Positions 30,351 to 40,710 of a DNA stretch of 64,000 nucleotides are shown here, one piece after another. How positions within the stretch are numbered: the stretch's first letter is position 1; each line of letters starts with the position of its first letter. A program made the translations under genes and the position numbers. The DNA is from Gammaproteobacteria bacterium UBA2679 (lineage in GTDB: Bacteria; Pseudomonadota; Gammaproteobacteria; Pseudomonadales; Oleiphilaceae). The notes beneath the pieces are model-generated. The model was not told the origin of the DNA. It saw only the letters and a list, made by a program, of their open reading frames with translations, and searched no databases. The stretch is from the NCBI GenBank assembly GCA_002354735.1, contig DEMD01000012.1:538-64537 (forward strand), written 5' to 3'.

Positions 30351-31352
30351 CTACCCGAAGTGCTGATAGCCCTCGGACAAAGGAACGCCAGCTGGCAACC
30401 TGCTGCTCAGGGCGTCGAACCATTCCCCGACGGGGCGCCCATCCACGAATACACGACCCTGACCGTCAACGGCTTCTCCGATGGGCGTGGCGCTGCCGTC
30501 CCCGATTGTCCAACCAGATGCTGCGGTGAAGCCTAGTTGGTAATCATCGCCTCCGCTCAGTGCGTAGAGCAGAGCCTGATCAGGTGAGTAGATGTCGAAA
30601 AGCGCTGGCGCGACAGGAACCGCCTTGGAATCCAGGTGAATATCAACGCGACTGGCTTTAGCGATGTGAGCGAGGTCTGCAAGCAAACCATCTGAAATAT
30701 CGATCGCCGAGTGCACCTGTGCGTCAGATTGAAGTTGCAGTCCCAGATCGATCGGTAGATTCGGTGAGGCATAAGCTGAAATCAGCTGCAGACGCGAACG
30801 GTAATCCGAATCGTGTGGGCTGAGTTTACGATCGAAAAGCGCTAGCGCACCCCCTGCTGCGCCAAGCGCGCCGCTTACCCAGATTCGGTCTCCACATTGC
30901 GCAGAATCTCGTGTCAACAGACGCCCGGCTGCAGGTAGCTCGCCGAAAACGGTAAAGGAAGCCGTCAAAGGTCCCCGCGTCACATCTCCCCCAAGCAATG
31001 CACAATCATACAGATCGGCTGCACGAAAGAGTGCATCTGAAAAACCTTTCAGCCAACCTTGCGATACATGCGGCATGGTCAAGGCCAACGTAAAACCCAG
31101 CGGCCTCGCCCCCATGGCCACCAGATCGCTCACGCTGCTGCCCAGCCCACGGGAGGCCAGCCAGGCTGCGGGTGAACTGGTCGGAACGTGCCGTCCATGA
31201 ACAACGGTGTCAGTACTGATGGCAAGGCGGCCTTCGAGGTGCGCAAGGACGGTGCAATCATCACCGTTACCTACGGCCGTAATGCGGGCTGCCCGCTGTC
31301 GATTTGTCTTGTTGGAGAGGAAATACTGTTCGATGAGCTCGAACTCGTTCAT
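30351..31352 (-). CDS. thiL: Thiamine-monophosphate kinase
   Basis: The enzyme phosphorylates thiamine monophosphate to the active cofactor ThDP, which IlvB in this window needs. The 333-residue protein has the PurM-like fold with GNGDDCTVL, the substrate motif STDTVVHGRH, and SDLVAMGARPLGFTLAL; further motifs GGDVTRGP and SGGDDYQL follow. Its start codon overlaps the nusB stop by one base. It is the last gene of the nrdR-rib-nusB-thiL run. A pgpA gene, often next in Pseudomonas, is absent here. Confidence 0.95.
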   Translation of the reverse strand: MNEFELIEQYFLSNKTNRQRAARITAVGNGDDCTVLAHLEGRLAISTDTVVHGRHVPTSSPAAWLASRGLGSSVSDLVAMGARPLGFTLALTMPHVSQGWLKGFSDALFRAADLYDCALLGGDVTRGPLTASFTVFGELPAAGRLLTRDSAQCGDRIWVSGALGAAGGALALFDRKLSPHDSDYRSRLQLISAYASPNLPIDLGLQLQSDAQVHSAIDISDGLLADLAHIAKASRVDIHLDSKAVPVAPALFDIYSPDQALLYALSGGDDYQLGFTAASGWTIGDGSATPIGEAVDGQGRVFVDGRPVGEWFDALSSRLPAGVPLSEGYQHFG

Positions 31353-31798
31353 CAGCTCCGCTGCGCCCGGACTTCTTCACCGCGGAGACGAGCCGCCAGC
31401 TTATCGACCACGCCGTTGACATACTTGTGACCGTCAGTACCACCGAAGCTCTTGGCGAGGTCGATGGCCTCGTTTATGACCACTTTGTACGGTACATCAA
31501 GACGAAACTTCAGCTCGTAGCAGGCGAGCCTTAGAACTGACAGTTCGATCGGATCGACATCCTGAAGCCGTCGATCCAACAGCGGCTCGAACGCTTCATC
31601 AATCGCCTTTGCGTTCTGACTGATACCGATAAAGACATCATGAAAATAGACCGTGTCGAAGCTCTTGAGATCATTGTCCGCCATAAACTGGCTTTCAATG
31701 GCCGAGACAGGATCATTGGAAAGTATGCGCTGATAAAGCGCCTGCAGGAGCAGGCGTCTAGCTTCCTGACGAAGCTTGCTGGTCTTGCCGGCTTTCAC
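31352..31798 (-). CDS. nusB: Transcription antitermination factor NusB
   Basis: NusB with NusE binds boxA RNA to prevent premature termination in rRNA operons. The 148-residue helical protein has an Arg/Lys-rich start (KLRQEARRLLLQALYQ) and the conserved DVPYKVVINEAIDLAKSFGGTDGHKYVNGVVDKL. It uses a GTG start that shares its G with the ribH TAG stop (TAGTG), so it is translationally coupled to ribH. Co-location with riboflavin genes is common in proteobacteria. Confidence 0.96.
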   Translation of the reverse strand: MKAGKTSKLRQEARRLLLQALYQRILSNDPVSAIESQFMADNDLKSFDTVYFHDVFIGISQNAKAIDEAFEPLLDRRLQDVDPIELSVLRLACYELKFRLDVPYKVVINEAIDLAKSFGGTDGHKYVNGVVDKLAARLRGEEVRAQRS

Positions 31799-32280
31799 TA
31801 ATTGGCTTCCCTCGTCATCGGCAATAGTGAAACCATCTCCAGAGCGGATAAGGTCGCCTCTTCACCCTTATTTCCAGCCTTGGTGCCACTTCGCTCGATG
31901 GCCTGTTCGATGCTATCTACGGTCAGAACGCCGAAGGCAACAGGAATACCAGAATCCAGCGCTATACGTGCAAGGCCACTACTACATTCGCCTGCGACAA
32001 AGTCGAAGTGAGGTGTGCCGCCTCGAATTACAGCGCCGAGCGCGATGATGGCATCGGGCTTCTGATGCTCAGCGATCGACTTGACGACCAGAGGCATTTC
32101 ATAGGCGCCAGGCACCTTGACGACTGTAATGGCTTCCTCGGCCACGCCGTGGCGGCGCAGTGTATCAATAGCACCCTGCACGAGGCTATCGACTACGAAA
32201 TGGTTGAAGCGCCCGGCAACGATGACGAAACGAGCCTCCGGGGCAACGATCAGAGAGCCTTCCAGAGTACGCACGGTCAT
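31798..32280 (-). CDS. ribH: 6,7-dimethyl-8-ribityllumazine synthase
   Basis: Lumazine synthase makes the immediate precursor of riboflavin from the RibB and RibD products. The 160-residue protein begins [10 protein letters not shown] at 32280 with GGAGATCT upstream; a longer frame is not homologous. Conserved parts are [45 protein letters not shown] and FGVLTVD. It lies between ribBA and nusB. Confidence 0.96.
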   Translation of the reverse strand: MTVRTLEGSLIVAPEARFVIVAGRFNHFVVDSLVQGAIDTLRRHGVAEEAITVVKVPGAYEMPLVVKSIAEHQKPDAIIALGAVIRGGTPHFDFVAGECSSGLARIALDSGIPVAFGVLTVDSIEQAIERSGTKAGNKGEEATLSALEMVSLLPMTREAN

Positions 32281-32302
32281 ATAGATCTCCAGTTTCAGAT
32301 TA

Positions 32303-33433
32303 TCAGGAAGCGGTTTCAGGATTGAAGGGCAGATAATCGACGACCTCAAGGTCGAAGCCGGACAGTGCGGAGAACTTCATCTCCGCACTCATGACGATCA
32401 TCTTGCCAATATTCAGGTCGCGCAGTATCTGTGAGCCGGTGCCGATCGTCAAATAGGCACCGGACTGCCCCGGCGTCTTCTTGTCGACGCGAGGTGCCGA
32501 GAAGAAATCATCCAGCCGTTTCACAACGTTGTCTTCACCGTGTTCGGTATCCAGTAGAACGACAACGCCTTTGCCAGTGGATGAGACCTGCTCCAGCGCA
32601 CTGCCAATTGGCCAACTCTGGGAGCCAGGCTTGACCGCCCCGAGCAAATCCCGAAATACATCGGCAAAATGCACGCGGACCAGTGTTGGCTCTTCCGGCA
32701 CTGGCGCGCCAGCGACCATGGCAAGGTGCGTGGCGCCATTGATGGAGTCCTTGTAGGTGACGAGCCTGAAGGTGCCGTAACGGGTTTCGATTTCCCGCTC
32801 ATCGACCCGCTGGACGGTCTGTTCATTCAGCGTTCGATAATGAATGAGATCGGCTATGGTCCCGATCTTGAGACCGTGGACTTCAGCAAATTTCTCGAGC
32901 TCCGGACGCCTGGCCATGGTGCCGTCTTCGTTCATGATCTCCACAATCACGGCAGCTGGCTCCAGACCAGCGAGGCGTGCGAGATCGCAGCCTGCTTCAG
33001 TGTGACCGGCTCTACTTAAAACGCCGCCTGGCTGCGCCACGAGGGGAAAGATATGACCAGGCTGAACGAGATCTTCCGGCCGCGCATTGCGCCCAGCCGC
33101 CAATTGAATTGTTCGGGCCCTGTCCGCTGCCGAAATACCGGTGGTGATGCCGGTGGCGCCGTCGATCGAGACAGTGAACTTGGTCTTGTGCTGCTCCTTG
33201 TTAATTTGCACCATCAGTGGCAGATCGAGCTGCTCTGCCCGCTCTCGCGTCAGCGGAAGACAGATCAGGCCACGGGCGTGCTTGGCCATGAAGTTGATGT
33301 CTTCAGACCTTACCAGTTCGGCGGCCATGATCAGATCACCTTCATTTTCCCGGTCCTCGTCATCCATGAGAATGACCATGCGGCCGGCACGGATATCGGT
33401 AACGAGTTCTTCTATCGTATTTAAAGCCATCAT
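32303..33433 (-). CDS. ribBA: 3,4-dihydroxy-2-butanone 4-phosphate synthase with a degenerate GTP cyclohydrolase II-like domain
   Basis: The N-terminal half (1-200) is a complete RibB domain that makes dihydroxybutanone phosphate from ribulose 5-phosphate: [24 protein letters not shown] and [16 protein letters not shown] are present. The C-terminal half has the GTP cyclohydrolase II fold, but the zinc-binding Cys triad of active enzymes (GxxxxLRCDCG region) is missing: the corresponding stretch [17 protein letters not shown] has no cysteine. Similar hybrids, called RibBX in the literature, lack cyclohydrolase activity. So GTP cyclohydrolase II should be encoded elsewhere. It begins directly after the ribD stop (376 residues). 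Confidence 0.93.
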   Translation of the reverse strand: MMALNTIEELVTDIRAGRMVILMDDEDRENEGDLIMAAELVRSEDINFMAKHARGLICLPLTRERAEQLDLPLMVQINKEQHKTKFTVSIDGATGITTGISAADRARTIQLAAGRNARPEDLVQPGHIFPLVAQPGGVLSRAGHTEAGCDLARLAGLEPAAVIVEIMNEDGTMARRPELEKFAEVHGLKIGTIADLIHYRTLNEQTVQRVDEREIETRYGTFRLVTYKDSINGATHLAMVAGAPVPEEPTLVRVHFADVFRDLLGAVKPGSQSWPIGSALEQVSSTGKGVVVLLDTEHGEDNVVKRLDDFFSAPRVDKKTPGQSGAYLTIGTGSQILRDLNIGKMIVMSAEMKFSALSGFDLEVVDYLPFNPETAS

Positions 33434-34615
33434 TCAGTCTTCTGTTGTCCAGTGATAGAGGTCGGTCTGCGAACCATTCGTGGGCCCGGCCGTTGCCGAG
33501 GCCGAGCTATCGCTCAAAATAGTGCGAGTGTCGCCGCCGAGTCGGGTCAACGCGCGCATGCCGAGCCGTTCGACAGCGGCCATGTCCAGAAGGCCGAGCG
33601 GGCCGATAGCCGCCCTGGCATCCGCGCCGAGCAAAACGGCTCCGGTGTACCACCATAACTCGTCGCAGAGCCCTTCTGCCAGGAACTGCGATGCCAACGT
33701 GGCCCCGGCTTCGACGAGCACTTCATTACAGCTGTAGTCCGCAGCGAGTTTCTGCAGCAACTGCGAGAGATCGACCCGCCCATCGCGTCCGGGACACGAC
33801 ATGAGCGCCGCGCCGCCTATTGCCATTGACGTCAGTTCAGAGTCTTCAGAACTGACGACGAGCGTGCTTGCATCTGTCTGCTGCAGTATCTGCGCGTCCA
33901 CGGGCACCGGCTGCTTGCCTGCCAGCAGCACCCGAAGCGGCTGCCTTACAAGACCCTCACTCTGTTGTGACACATGGGCCGAACGCACAGTCAGCTGGGG
34001 ATCGTCGGCCCGCACAGTACCCGCTCCCGTCAACACTGCCGAACTCAGCGCACGAAGACGATGAACATCCTCTCTCGCGGCGGGCTGTGTGATCCATTTG
34101 CTCAGACCATTCGATAGCGCCGTTCTGCCGTCGAGACTGGCAGCTATCTTGACCCTGACGAAAGGCCTGTTGCGCTCCATTCGACTAAAAAATCCCGGAT
34201 TGAGCGCTCTGGCCTCATTCGCCAGAACGCCTGTCGCCACCTCGATGCCTGCCGCTCGCAGACGCTCGAAACCCTGCCCCGCGACCAGCGGATTGGGGTC
34301 CTCGCAGGCGGCCACGACACGACCGATACCTGCGTCGATCAGTGCATTCGCGCAGGGCGGCGTCGTTCCGAAGTGCGAACAGGGCTCGAGGGTCACGTAG
34401 CAGGTTGCGCCTGCAAGACTGATGCCCTGCGCTTTTGCCTGGTTGAGGGCCGCCAACTCTGCATGAGGTCCGCCGCGGCGCATATGCCAACCAGTACTGA
34501 CGATTTCGCCATCGCGCACGAGGACACAACCAACTCTCGGATTGGGACTGGTTGTAAACCGGCCTCTGAGCGCCGCTTTCATGGCCGCGCGCATGAACAC
34601 TTCATCAGCGCTCAT
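33434..34615 (-). CDS. ribD: Bifunctional riboflavin deaminase/reductase RibD
   Basis: RibD deaminates and then reduces the pyrimidine intermediate of riboflavin synthesis. The 393-residue protein has an N-terminal cytidine-deaminase-like domain with the zinc ligands in HAELAALN and PCSHFGTTPPCANALI, and a C-terminal NADPH-dependent reductase domain (KIAASLDGRTALSNG, RALSSAVLTGAGTVRADDPQL). The ATG at 34615 gives the usual MSADEVFMRAAMKAA start; it follows nrdR by 7 bases. Unlike most relatives, the next gene is ribBA with no ribE between. Confidence 0.94.
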   Translation of the reverse strand: MSADEVFMRAAMKAALRGRFTTSPNPRVGCVLVRDGEIVSTGWHMRRGGPHAELAALNQAKAQGISLAGATCYVTLEPCSHFGTTPPCANALIDAGIGRVVAACEDPNPLVAGQGFERLRAAGIEVATGVLANEARALNPGFFSRMERNRPFVRVKIAASLDGRTALSNGLSKWITQPAAREDVHRLRALSSAVLTGAGTVRADDPQLTVRSAHVSQQSEGLVRQPLRVLLAGKQPVPVDAQILQQTDASTLVVSSEDSELTSMAIGGAALMSCPGRDGRVDLSQLLQKLAADYSCNEVLVEAGATLASQFLAEGLCDELWWYTGAVLLGADARAAIGPLGLLDMAAVERLGMRALTRLGGDTRTILSDSSASATAGPTNGSQTDLYHWTTED

Positions 34616-34622
34616 GGCGTTT

Positions 34623-35156
34623 TCAGGCTTTGTCAGAATGAGAACCATCCTGTGCTTTGGATCGGGCTATCTCTACCAGACCGGGATGCTTGTCTGCGGT
34701 CAATGCATCGTCGGATAGACTCTCGATCTCCCGACGAAATTCTTCGACATCTTCAAAGCTGCGATAGACCGAGGCAAATCGAACATAGGCGACCTTGTCG
34801 AGCTGGCGAAGCTCGTTCATGACGGCCTCTCCGATGATCCTCGACGGCACTTCGCGCTCACCAGTAGCACGCAGGAGCGACTTGATGCGATCGATTGCCG
34901 CCTCTATGGCCTCCTGTCCGACCGGTCGCTTTTCTAGCGCCCGTTGCAAGCCGCTACGCAGCTTGCGTTCATCGAACGGCTCACTGGTCAGATCCTGCTT
35001 GACCACCCGTGGCAACACCAGTTCGGCGATCTCGAAGGTGGTAAAGCGTTCGTTGCAGGAGAGACACTCTCGCCGACGTCGCACCTGACCGCCACCGGAC
35101 ACCAGTCTTGAGTCAATGACGCGGGTATCGTTTGCTGCACAAAATGGACAGTGCAT
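34623..35156 (-). CDS. nrdR: Transcriptional repressor NrdR
   Basis: NrdR senses ATP/dATP and represses ribonucleotide reductase genes. The 177-residue protein has the N-terminal zinc ribbon ([17 protein letters not shown] then [16 protein letters not shown], two CxxC pairs) and the ATP-cone domain ([20 protein letters not shown]). At about 177 residues it has a short extra tail compared with the usual 150-160. It lies between glyA and ribD, a conserved position. Confidence 0.96.
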   Translation of the reverse strand: MHCPFCAANDTRVIDSRLVSGGGQVRRRRECLSCNERFTTFEIAELVLPRVVKQDLTSEPFDERKLRSGLQRALEKRPVGQEAIEAAIDRIKSLLRATGEREVPSRIIGEAVMNELRQLDKVAYVRFASVYRSFEDVEEFRREIESLSDDALTADKHPGLVEIARSKAQDGSHSDKA

Positions 35157-35207
35157 CTAAGCAGCTCCTCAGCCAGGCCTTCCGCACGCAGAAGACCATG
35201 GTAGATT

Positions 35208-36464
35208 TCAGTCGGTATAGACCGGGAAGTCGTTGCAGAGCGCGACGACCTGCTCTCTCACCTTGTCGATGACCGATTCATTGCTGATATCATCGAGCAC
35301 ATCGCAGATCCAGCCAGCGACCAAAGCGGCTTCACGCTCTTTCATGCCGCGTGTGGTGAGTGCAGGCGTTCCGATGCGCAGACCGCTGGTCACGAATGGC
35401 GAACGAGGATCGTTCGGCACAGCGTTCTTGTTGACGGTGATGTTCGCGCGGCCGAGTGCTGCATCAGCGTCTTTACCGGTGATGTCCTTTGCAACGAGGT
35501 CGAGCAGGAACAGGTGATCATCAGTACCGCCTGATACGATGTCGTAGCCGCGCGACTGCATGGTTTTGGCCATGGCACGGGCGTTCTCGACGACCTGCTT
35601 CTGATAGGCGCGGAACTCATCGCTCATGGCTTCCTTGAATGCGATGGCCTTTGCTGCAATGACGTGCATGAGCGGGCCACCCTGACTTTCAGGGAAGACA
35701 GCAAAATTCAGTTTCTTTTCGAGATCCGGATTTGCCTTCGCGAGAATGAGACCGCCACGTGGACCGCGCAGCGTCTTGTGCGTGGTGGTTGTGGTGACGT
35801 CGGCAATCTGAACCGGGCTGGGGTAGACACCTGCTGCAACCAGGCCTGCAATATGCGCCATGTCGACCAGAAGATATGCACCCACTGAGTCGGCGATATC
35901 ACGGAAACGCTGCCAGTCGATAATTCTGGAATAAGCCGAGAAGCCCGCCACGATCATTCGCGGTTTATGTTCTGTCGCCAGTGCCTGGACCTGATCGTAG
36001 TCAATTTCACCGGTCTCGGCACTCAAACCGTACTGAACGGCATTATAAATGCGGCCGCTGAAGCTGACCTGGGCGCCATGCGTCAGGTGACCGCCGTGGG
36101 CAAGACTCATACCGAGCACTGTTTCGCCGGGCTGCATCAGCGCCATATACACGGCAGCGTTCGCCTGGGAGCCGGAGTGCGGCTGTACGTTGGCATAATC
36201 GGCACCAAACAGCTGCTTGGCACGATCGATCGCCAGCGTTTCGGCTTCGTCGACATACTCACAGCCGCCATAGTAGCGCTTGCCAGGATATCCTTCGGCG
36301 TACTTGTTGGTCAGCACGGAACCCTGTGCTTCCATGACCATCGGGCTGGTATAGTTTTCAGAGGCGATCAGCTCGATATGCGCTTCCTGACGCGCTGACT
36401 CCTGTTGCATACAGCGCCAGATCTCAGGATCGAAATCTGCAAGTTTGGTGTTGCGGGAAAACAT
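35208..36464 (-). CDS. glyA: Serine hydroxymethyltransferase
   Basis: The PLP enzyme interconverts serine and glycine and supplies one-carbon units to tetrahydrofolate. The 418-residue protein starts [16 protein letters not shown] at 36464; the frame continues upstream without homology. The PLP lysine lies in [14 protein letters not shown], with [11 protein letters not shown] and [12 protein letters not shown] near the N-terminus. An extended -10 (TGGTATACT) lies about 100 bases upstream on the minus strand. Confidence 0.97.
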   Translation of the reverse strand: MFSRNTKLADFDPEIWRCMQQESARQEAHIELIASENYTSPMVMEAQGSVLTNKYAEGYPGKRYYGGCEYVDEAETLAIDRAKQLFGADYANVQPHSGSQANAAVYMALMQPGETVLGMSLAHGGHLTHGAQVSFSGRIYNAVQYGLSAETGEIDYDQVQALATEHKPRMIVAGFSAYSRIIDWQRFRDIADSVGAYLLVDMAHIAGLVAAGVYPSPVQIADVTTTTTHKTLRGPRGGLILAKANPDLEKKLNFAVFPESQGGPLMHVIAAKAIAFKEAMSDEFRAYQKQVVENARAMAKTMQSRGYDIVSGGTDDHLFLLDLVAKDITGKDADAALGRANITVNKNAVPNDPRSPFVTSGLRIGTPALTTRGMKEREAALVAGWICDVLDDISNESVIDKVREQVVALCNDFPVYTD

Positions 36465-36563
36465 ACGGCATGGCTCCATTGAAAATAAGGAGGGGGCCTG
36501 GCAACTGCGCGAAGAGGAGCGCGCTGGGCTGGGACCGCCATTTGAGTGAAAATTGGTCGGCGC

Positions 36564-36572
36564 AGTATACCA
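36564..36572 (-). promoter_or_regulatory. Candidate extended -10 promoter of glyA
   Basis: On the minus strand the sequence TGGTATACT (plus 36564-36572) is an extended -10 element (TGn plus TATACT). No good -35 is visible at 17 bases. Transcription would start around 36557, leaving a leader of about 90 bases that ends in a strong GGAGG-type site (CCCCCTCCTTA on the plus strand). Confidence 0.45.
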
Positions 36573-36724
36573 GACTGGTTTTTCCCCGCCTATCTTCATG
36601 TTACCTGTCGCCCTGCCGCCACCGGCACTGTGGCTTCTGGTAACTTGACGCGGCTTGCAGTACAGTCCAGACAGCTCGCCCAGAGCAGCTTCTCAACCCA
36701 CGTGCAGCATCTGGAATCACTCAA

Positions 36725-38392
36725 ATGGCCCAGTACGTCTTTACCATGAACCGCGTCGGCAAGATCGTGCCGCCGAAGCGGGAAATACTCAAAAACATAT
36801 CACTCTCCTTCTTTCCTGGCGCCAAGATTGGCGTACTCGGTTTAAACGGCTCAGGTAAATCGACCCTGCTGCGTATCATGGCCGGCCTGGACCAGGATAT
36901 TCTGGGAGAAGCCCGACCGCAGCCGGACCTGAACATCGGCTACCTGCCCCAGGAGCCGCAGCTGGAGGAAGACAAGACCGTCCGCGAAAACGTGGAAGCG
37001 GGCGTCCAGGAAGTACGGGACGCTTTGCTCCGGCTGGACGAGGTCTATGCCGCCTATGCACTCGAAGATGCCGATTTTGACGCGCTTGCAGCTGAGCAGG
37101 CCAAGCTGGAAGCGATCGTTCAGGCGAATGATGGGCACAATCTCGAACGCACACTAGAAGTTGCCGCCGACGCCTTGCGATTGCCGCCATGGGATGCACC
37201 GGTTCGCAATCTCTCAGGTGGTGAACGTCGCCGTGTCGCGCTGTGCAAGCTCCTGCTGGCCAAGCCTGAAATGCTGCTACTCGACGAACCGACCAACCAC
37301 CTGGACGCTGAAAGTGTGGCCTGGCTGGAGCAGTTCCTGCACGAATACGCCGGCACCGTAGTCGCCATAACGCACGATCGATACTTTCTGGACAACGTAG
37401 CCGGCTGGATCCTTGAGCTGGACCGTGGCCAGGGTATTCCATTCGAAGGCAATTATTCAGGGTGGCTTGAAGCCAAGGAGCAACGTCTTGCGCAGGAAGA
37501 GCGTGGCGAGGCTGCCAGACAGAAAGCAATCAAGTCAGAACTGGAATGGGTACGGACCCAGGCTAAGGGGCGGCAGGCCAAAAGTAAGGCTCGCCTCTCA
37601 CGTTTCGAGGATCTGAACTCGCAGGAATTCCAGAGCCGTAACGAGACTAACGAGATTTATATCCCGCCAGGACCTCGGCTGGGCGACGTCGTGATCGAGG
37701 CGAAGAACATCAGCAAGCGCTTCGAGGACAAGGTCCTGTTCGAGGATCTCAGCTTTGAAATTCCGCCCGGCAGCATCGTCGGCGTGGTCGGGGGTAACGG
37801 CGCAGGCAAGTCGACGCTGTTCAAGATCATTACAGGTCAGGAAAAACCTGACTCGGGTGAGGTTAGACTCGGCGATACGGTGCAGTTGAGCTACGTCGGT
37901 CAGATGCGTGAGCTCGACGACTCCAAGACCGTGTGGGAGGAGGTCAGCGAAGGCCAGGATCTTATCGTGGTCGGCAATTACAAGACTCAGTCACGCTCCT
38001 ACCTCTCACGCTTCAACTTCCGGGGCGGCGATCAGCAAAAGCGTGTCGGTGACCTCAGTGGTGGTGAGCGAAACCGTCTGTTCCTGGCGAAGCTGGTCAA
38101 GCAGGGGGGCAATGTCCTGCTGCTTGACGAACCGACGAACGATCTCGATATCGAAACGCTACGAGCACTGGAAGAAGCCATTCTGGCCTTTCCTGGCAGT
38201 GCTGTCGTGATATCGCACGATCGGTGGTTCCTCGACCGAATCGCCACTCACATCATGGCTTTCGAAGGCGACTCCCATGTCGAGTTCTTCTCTGGCAACT
38301 ACTCCGATTATGAAGAGGACTACAAGAAGCGTCACGGCCTTGGAAGCGGCCCGATCAAGCCCGAGCGGGTGAAATACAAGCGGCTAGCTTAA
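36725..38392 (+). CDS. ettA: Energy-dependent translational throttle protein EttA (ABC-F)
   Basis: A cytosolic ABC-F ATPase that binds the ribosomal E site and gates entry into elongation according to ATP/ADP. The 555-residue protein has two ABC domains: first with GLNGSGKSTLLR, LSGGERRRVAL and LLLDEPTNHLD; second with GGNGAGKSTLF, LSGGERNRLFL and LLLDEPTNDLD. The P-site tRNA-interacting linker between them is rich in charged residues (VRTQAKGRQAKSKARLSRFE). Length and start (MAQYVFTMNRVGKIVPPKR) are typical of EttA. Single gene, divergent from glyA. Confidence 0.96.
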   Translation: MAQYVFTMNRVGKIVPPKREILKNISLSFFPGAKIGVLGLNGSGKSTLLRIMAGLDQDILGEARPQPDLNIGYLPQEPQLEEDKTVRENVEAGVQEVRDALLRLDEVYAAYALEDADFDALAAEQAKLEAIVQANDGHNLERTLEVAADALRLPPWDAPVRNLSGGERRRVALCKLLLAKPEMLLLDEPTNHLDAESVAWLEQFLHEYAGTVVAITHDRYFLDNVAGWILELDRGQGIPFEGNYSGWLEAKEQRLAQEERGEAARQKAIKSELEWVRTQAKGRQAKSKARLSRFEDLNSQEFQSRNETNEIYIPPGPRLGDVVIEAKNISKRFEDKVLFEDLSFEIPPGSIVGVVGGNGAGKSTLFKIITGQEKPDSGEVRLGDTVQLSYVGQMRELDDSKTVWEEVSEGQDLIVVGNYKTQSRSYLSRFNFRGGDQQKRVGDLSGGERNRLFLAKLVKQGGNVLLLDEPTNDLDIETLRALEEAILAFPGSAVVISHDRWFLDRIATHIMAFEGDSHVEFFSGNYSDYEEDYKKRHGLGSGPIKPERVKYKRLA

Positions 38393-38516
38393 GCCGAAGT
38401 AAGGTTACCCAGCCGCTGGAAGTGCGCGGCCGTTCTTGACGCGCATCTTCCAGACAGGGTCTATACTGCCGTGGTCATTAGATTTTTTCATTGTCCACGG
38501 CGCCCTGGAGGCTCCC

Positions 38517-40145
38517 ATGTCCACCCTCAGTCTTCGCCTCAAAACTTCGATACCGCTTGCGATCGCAGTAGCCGCGCTGCTGTTGATCATGCTTTTCAGC
38601 AGCAATCGCGCGCATCAGCTTGAAGAAGACATGAGCGTCTTCCCGACCCGTTTTACGCACGCAATCAGTGAAGTGCTCAATGCCGACCGTGATCTGTACC
38701 AGTCTCGCGTGGCCGAACTCCGTTACGTCTATGACGAAGCCGGCAATAAGGCGGCACTTAGGGAAGATTTTGAAGACAATGCCAAACAGGCTTTTGATCG
38801 ATACTATTCATTTCGGGCGGCGATGGAGCCCTACCCTGGCGTCCTCAAGCAGCTTACCGGCTACGACCGCGTTTATGGCGAATGGATAGCTGCAGTCAAA
38901 CGTGTATTCGCCGAGCTGGATTCAGGCGACCGGGACGAAGCCATCGCTCTTGCGCTCGGCGAGTCAGCTGCCGCATTCAGTACACTCAGGGACATCTATG
39001 ATATTGCAGGTGAAGCAGCCCTCGCACAAAGTGTGCAGGTTCGTAGCGATATCGCTGAAGCCATCGATACCAGCGAAGTCATCAGTTGGGCGGTGGCCTT
39101 GTTCGTCATACTGCTGGTCGGCATCATCTCGTTTACCAGTCAGACGATGCTGCTTGGACGGATCCGGGAATTGAACAAAGGGATTGATTCCATCGCTTCC
39201 GGCGGTGGAGACCTCACTCGCAAAATTGAGGTCAGGCATAAAGACGAGCTCGGCCAACTTGCTGAGTCTTTCAATCGTTTTGTGTCGAGCATGCACGATC
39301 TCATTACGGCAGTTCGCAATGACGTCGGCCAGTTGAATCGGTCGTCAGGGGTGCTGAACCAGTCGGCAGAAAAAGCGTCCACCATCTGCTCACGCCAAAG
39401 TGCGGCGTCGGATATGATCGTCAGTGCAGTCCACGAGATGAGCATAGCGACAAAGGAAATGTCAGGACTCGCCCACCAGACTGCGGACGAAACACAGCAA
39501 GCCAAGAGTTTCTCTGCACAGGGGGTAACATTGATTAATCGCTCGGTGACGCAGATCCAGGCGCTTTACAAGAGCATCGAAGGCGCTTCTACCAGTGCCA
39601 GGACGCTGGCGGAAGAGTCAGGCAAGATCAACGGCTTTCTTGAAGTGATCACCGGGATTGCGGAGCAGACCAACCTGCTGGCACTCAATGCGGCCATAGA
39701 GGCAGCACGAGCGGGCGAGCAGGGTCGCGGTTTTGCTGTCGTTGCTGATGAGGTGCGTGCACTCGCAGGCAAGACTCAGGAGTCGACTAACAGCATCCGA
39801 CAGATGATCGAGTCAGTGCAGAATGGCGTCAATAATGTCGTCAATATGATCGAAGATGGCTTCGGCCGAGTCAGTAGCTCGGTCGAACTGGCGAAGGAGA
39901 CCGAAAGTCTACTGGCCAAAACGCTGGAGGTTATTGGCCGTGTGGAAGAGATGTCCATGCAGACGGCAACGGCCACTGAAGAGCAGACTGCGGTTACTGA
40001 TGAGATCAACAAGAACCTCCAGGAACTCAATGCGCAAACCCAGATGTCGAACGAGGTAGCCCAAGACACGCATGAAGCCGCGCGGCAAGTGAGCAAAATG
40101 ACCAGTAGCATTAGTGACGGGGTCGGCAGATTCAAGACGGCCTGA
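38517..40145 (+). CDS. Methyl-accepting chemotaxis protein
   Basis: A membrane chemoreceptor of 542 residues. A first hydrophobic segment (about 14-30, [14 protein letters not shown]), a periplasmic helical sensor region (about 35-205) and a second segment ([19 protein letters not shown], near 210-230) are followed by a HAMP domain ([20 protein letters not shown]) and the cytoplasmic signalling coil with the conserved tip [25 protein letters not shown] lies before the ATG at 38517. No cheRBAW genes are near. The C-terminus lacks a CheR-binding pentapeptide. The ligand cannot be told. A PilZ protein follows, which may point to pili or flagella control. Confidence 0.92.
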   Translation: MSTLSLRLKTSIPLAIAVAALLLIMLFSSNRAHQLEEDMSVFPTRFTHAISEVLNADRDLYQSRVAELRYVYDEAGNKAALREDFEDNAKQAFDRYYSFRAAMEPYPGVLKQLTGYDRVYGEWIAAVKRVFAELDSGDRDEAIALALGESAAAFSTLRDIYDIAGEAALAQSVQVRSDIAEAIDTSEVISWAVALFVILLVGIISFTSQTMLLGRIRELNKGIDSIASGGGDLTRKIEVRHKDELGQLAESFNRFVSSMHDLITAVRNDVGQLNRSSGVLNQSAEKASTICSRQSAASDMIVSAVHEMSIATKEMSGLAHQTADETQQAKSFSAQGVTLINRSVTQIQALYKSIEGASTSARTLAEESGKINGFLEVITGIAEQTNLLALNAAIEAARAGEQGRGFAVVADEVRALAGKTQESTNSIRQMIESVQNGVNNVVNMIEDGFGRVSSSVELAKETESLLAKTLEVIGRVEEMSMQTATATEEQTAVTDEINKNLQELNAQTQMSNEVAQDTHEAARQVSKMTSSISDGVGRFKTA

Positions 40146-40270
40146 GGCCCTTTAAACCGCATTTTCAGTGGCATGGCGCAAGTTTTTGAAAAACAGCTGC
40201 AGCATTTTTGCGGATAGTCGCCTATAAGTTAAGTATGATCTGCCACAGTGACGGCCGAAAGGGACAGGCT

Positions 40271-40699
40271 ATGCAAGATTCAAGGCAAGACGATGGCGTT
40301 AAGGGTTCGGAGGACCGGCGAAACTTCAAACGTATCGAGTTTGACGCCGAAGTTCTGATTCGTCATTTCGACTCCACACGTGACTATATCGGCACCTGCT
40401 GGGAGGCTGAACTGGTAGACGTGTCACTTAAAGGTCTGCTGGTTTCGAAACCTCTGGACTGGGACGGCAGCGCTCATCAATACCTCCTGGTACTCAGCCT
40501 GCCCGATTCAGACCGAGCGATCGAGATGATTGGCCACTGCAGCCACATAACGGATGACCTCATCGGCTTCGTCTGCGATCAGATCAGTATCGAGAGTGCC
40601 ACCAACTTGCGCCGACTCATCGAGCTCAATGTCGGCGATCCGTTTCTGCTTCAGCGTGAGTTTGCCAGTCTCATCGACTATTACGATCACCCAGACTGA
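40271..40699 (+). CDS. PilZ domain protein (putative c-di-GMP receptor)
   Basis: A 142-residue single-domain PilZ protein. Both c-di-GMP-binding motifs are visible: an RxxxR-type RRNFKRIEF near residue 16 and DVSLKGLLV (D/NxSxxG) about 35 residues later. The rest is the usual beta-barrel with a C-terminal helix. The ATG at 40271 lies after GGGACAGG; a longer frame from 40208 is not convincing. It is 125 bases after the chemoreceptor on the same strand and its stop is 11 bases from that of convergent radA. Partner proteins cannot be inferred from sequence. Confidence 0.85.
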   Translation: MQDSRQDDGVKGSEDRRNFKRIEFDAEVLIRHFDSTRDYIGTCWEAELVDVSLKGLLVSKPLDWDGSAHQYLLVLSLPDSDRAIEMIGHCSHITDDLIGFVCDQISIESATNLRRLIELNVGDPFLLQREFASLIDYYDHPD

Positions 40700-40710
40700 G
40701 CGATCTTGCG

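Noticed and set aside
30340..30355. GGTAGT/ACTACC hairpin at the thiL stop as a terminator
   Set aside because: The stem is only 6 bp and no T-run follows on either strand.
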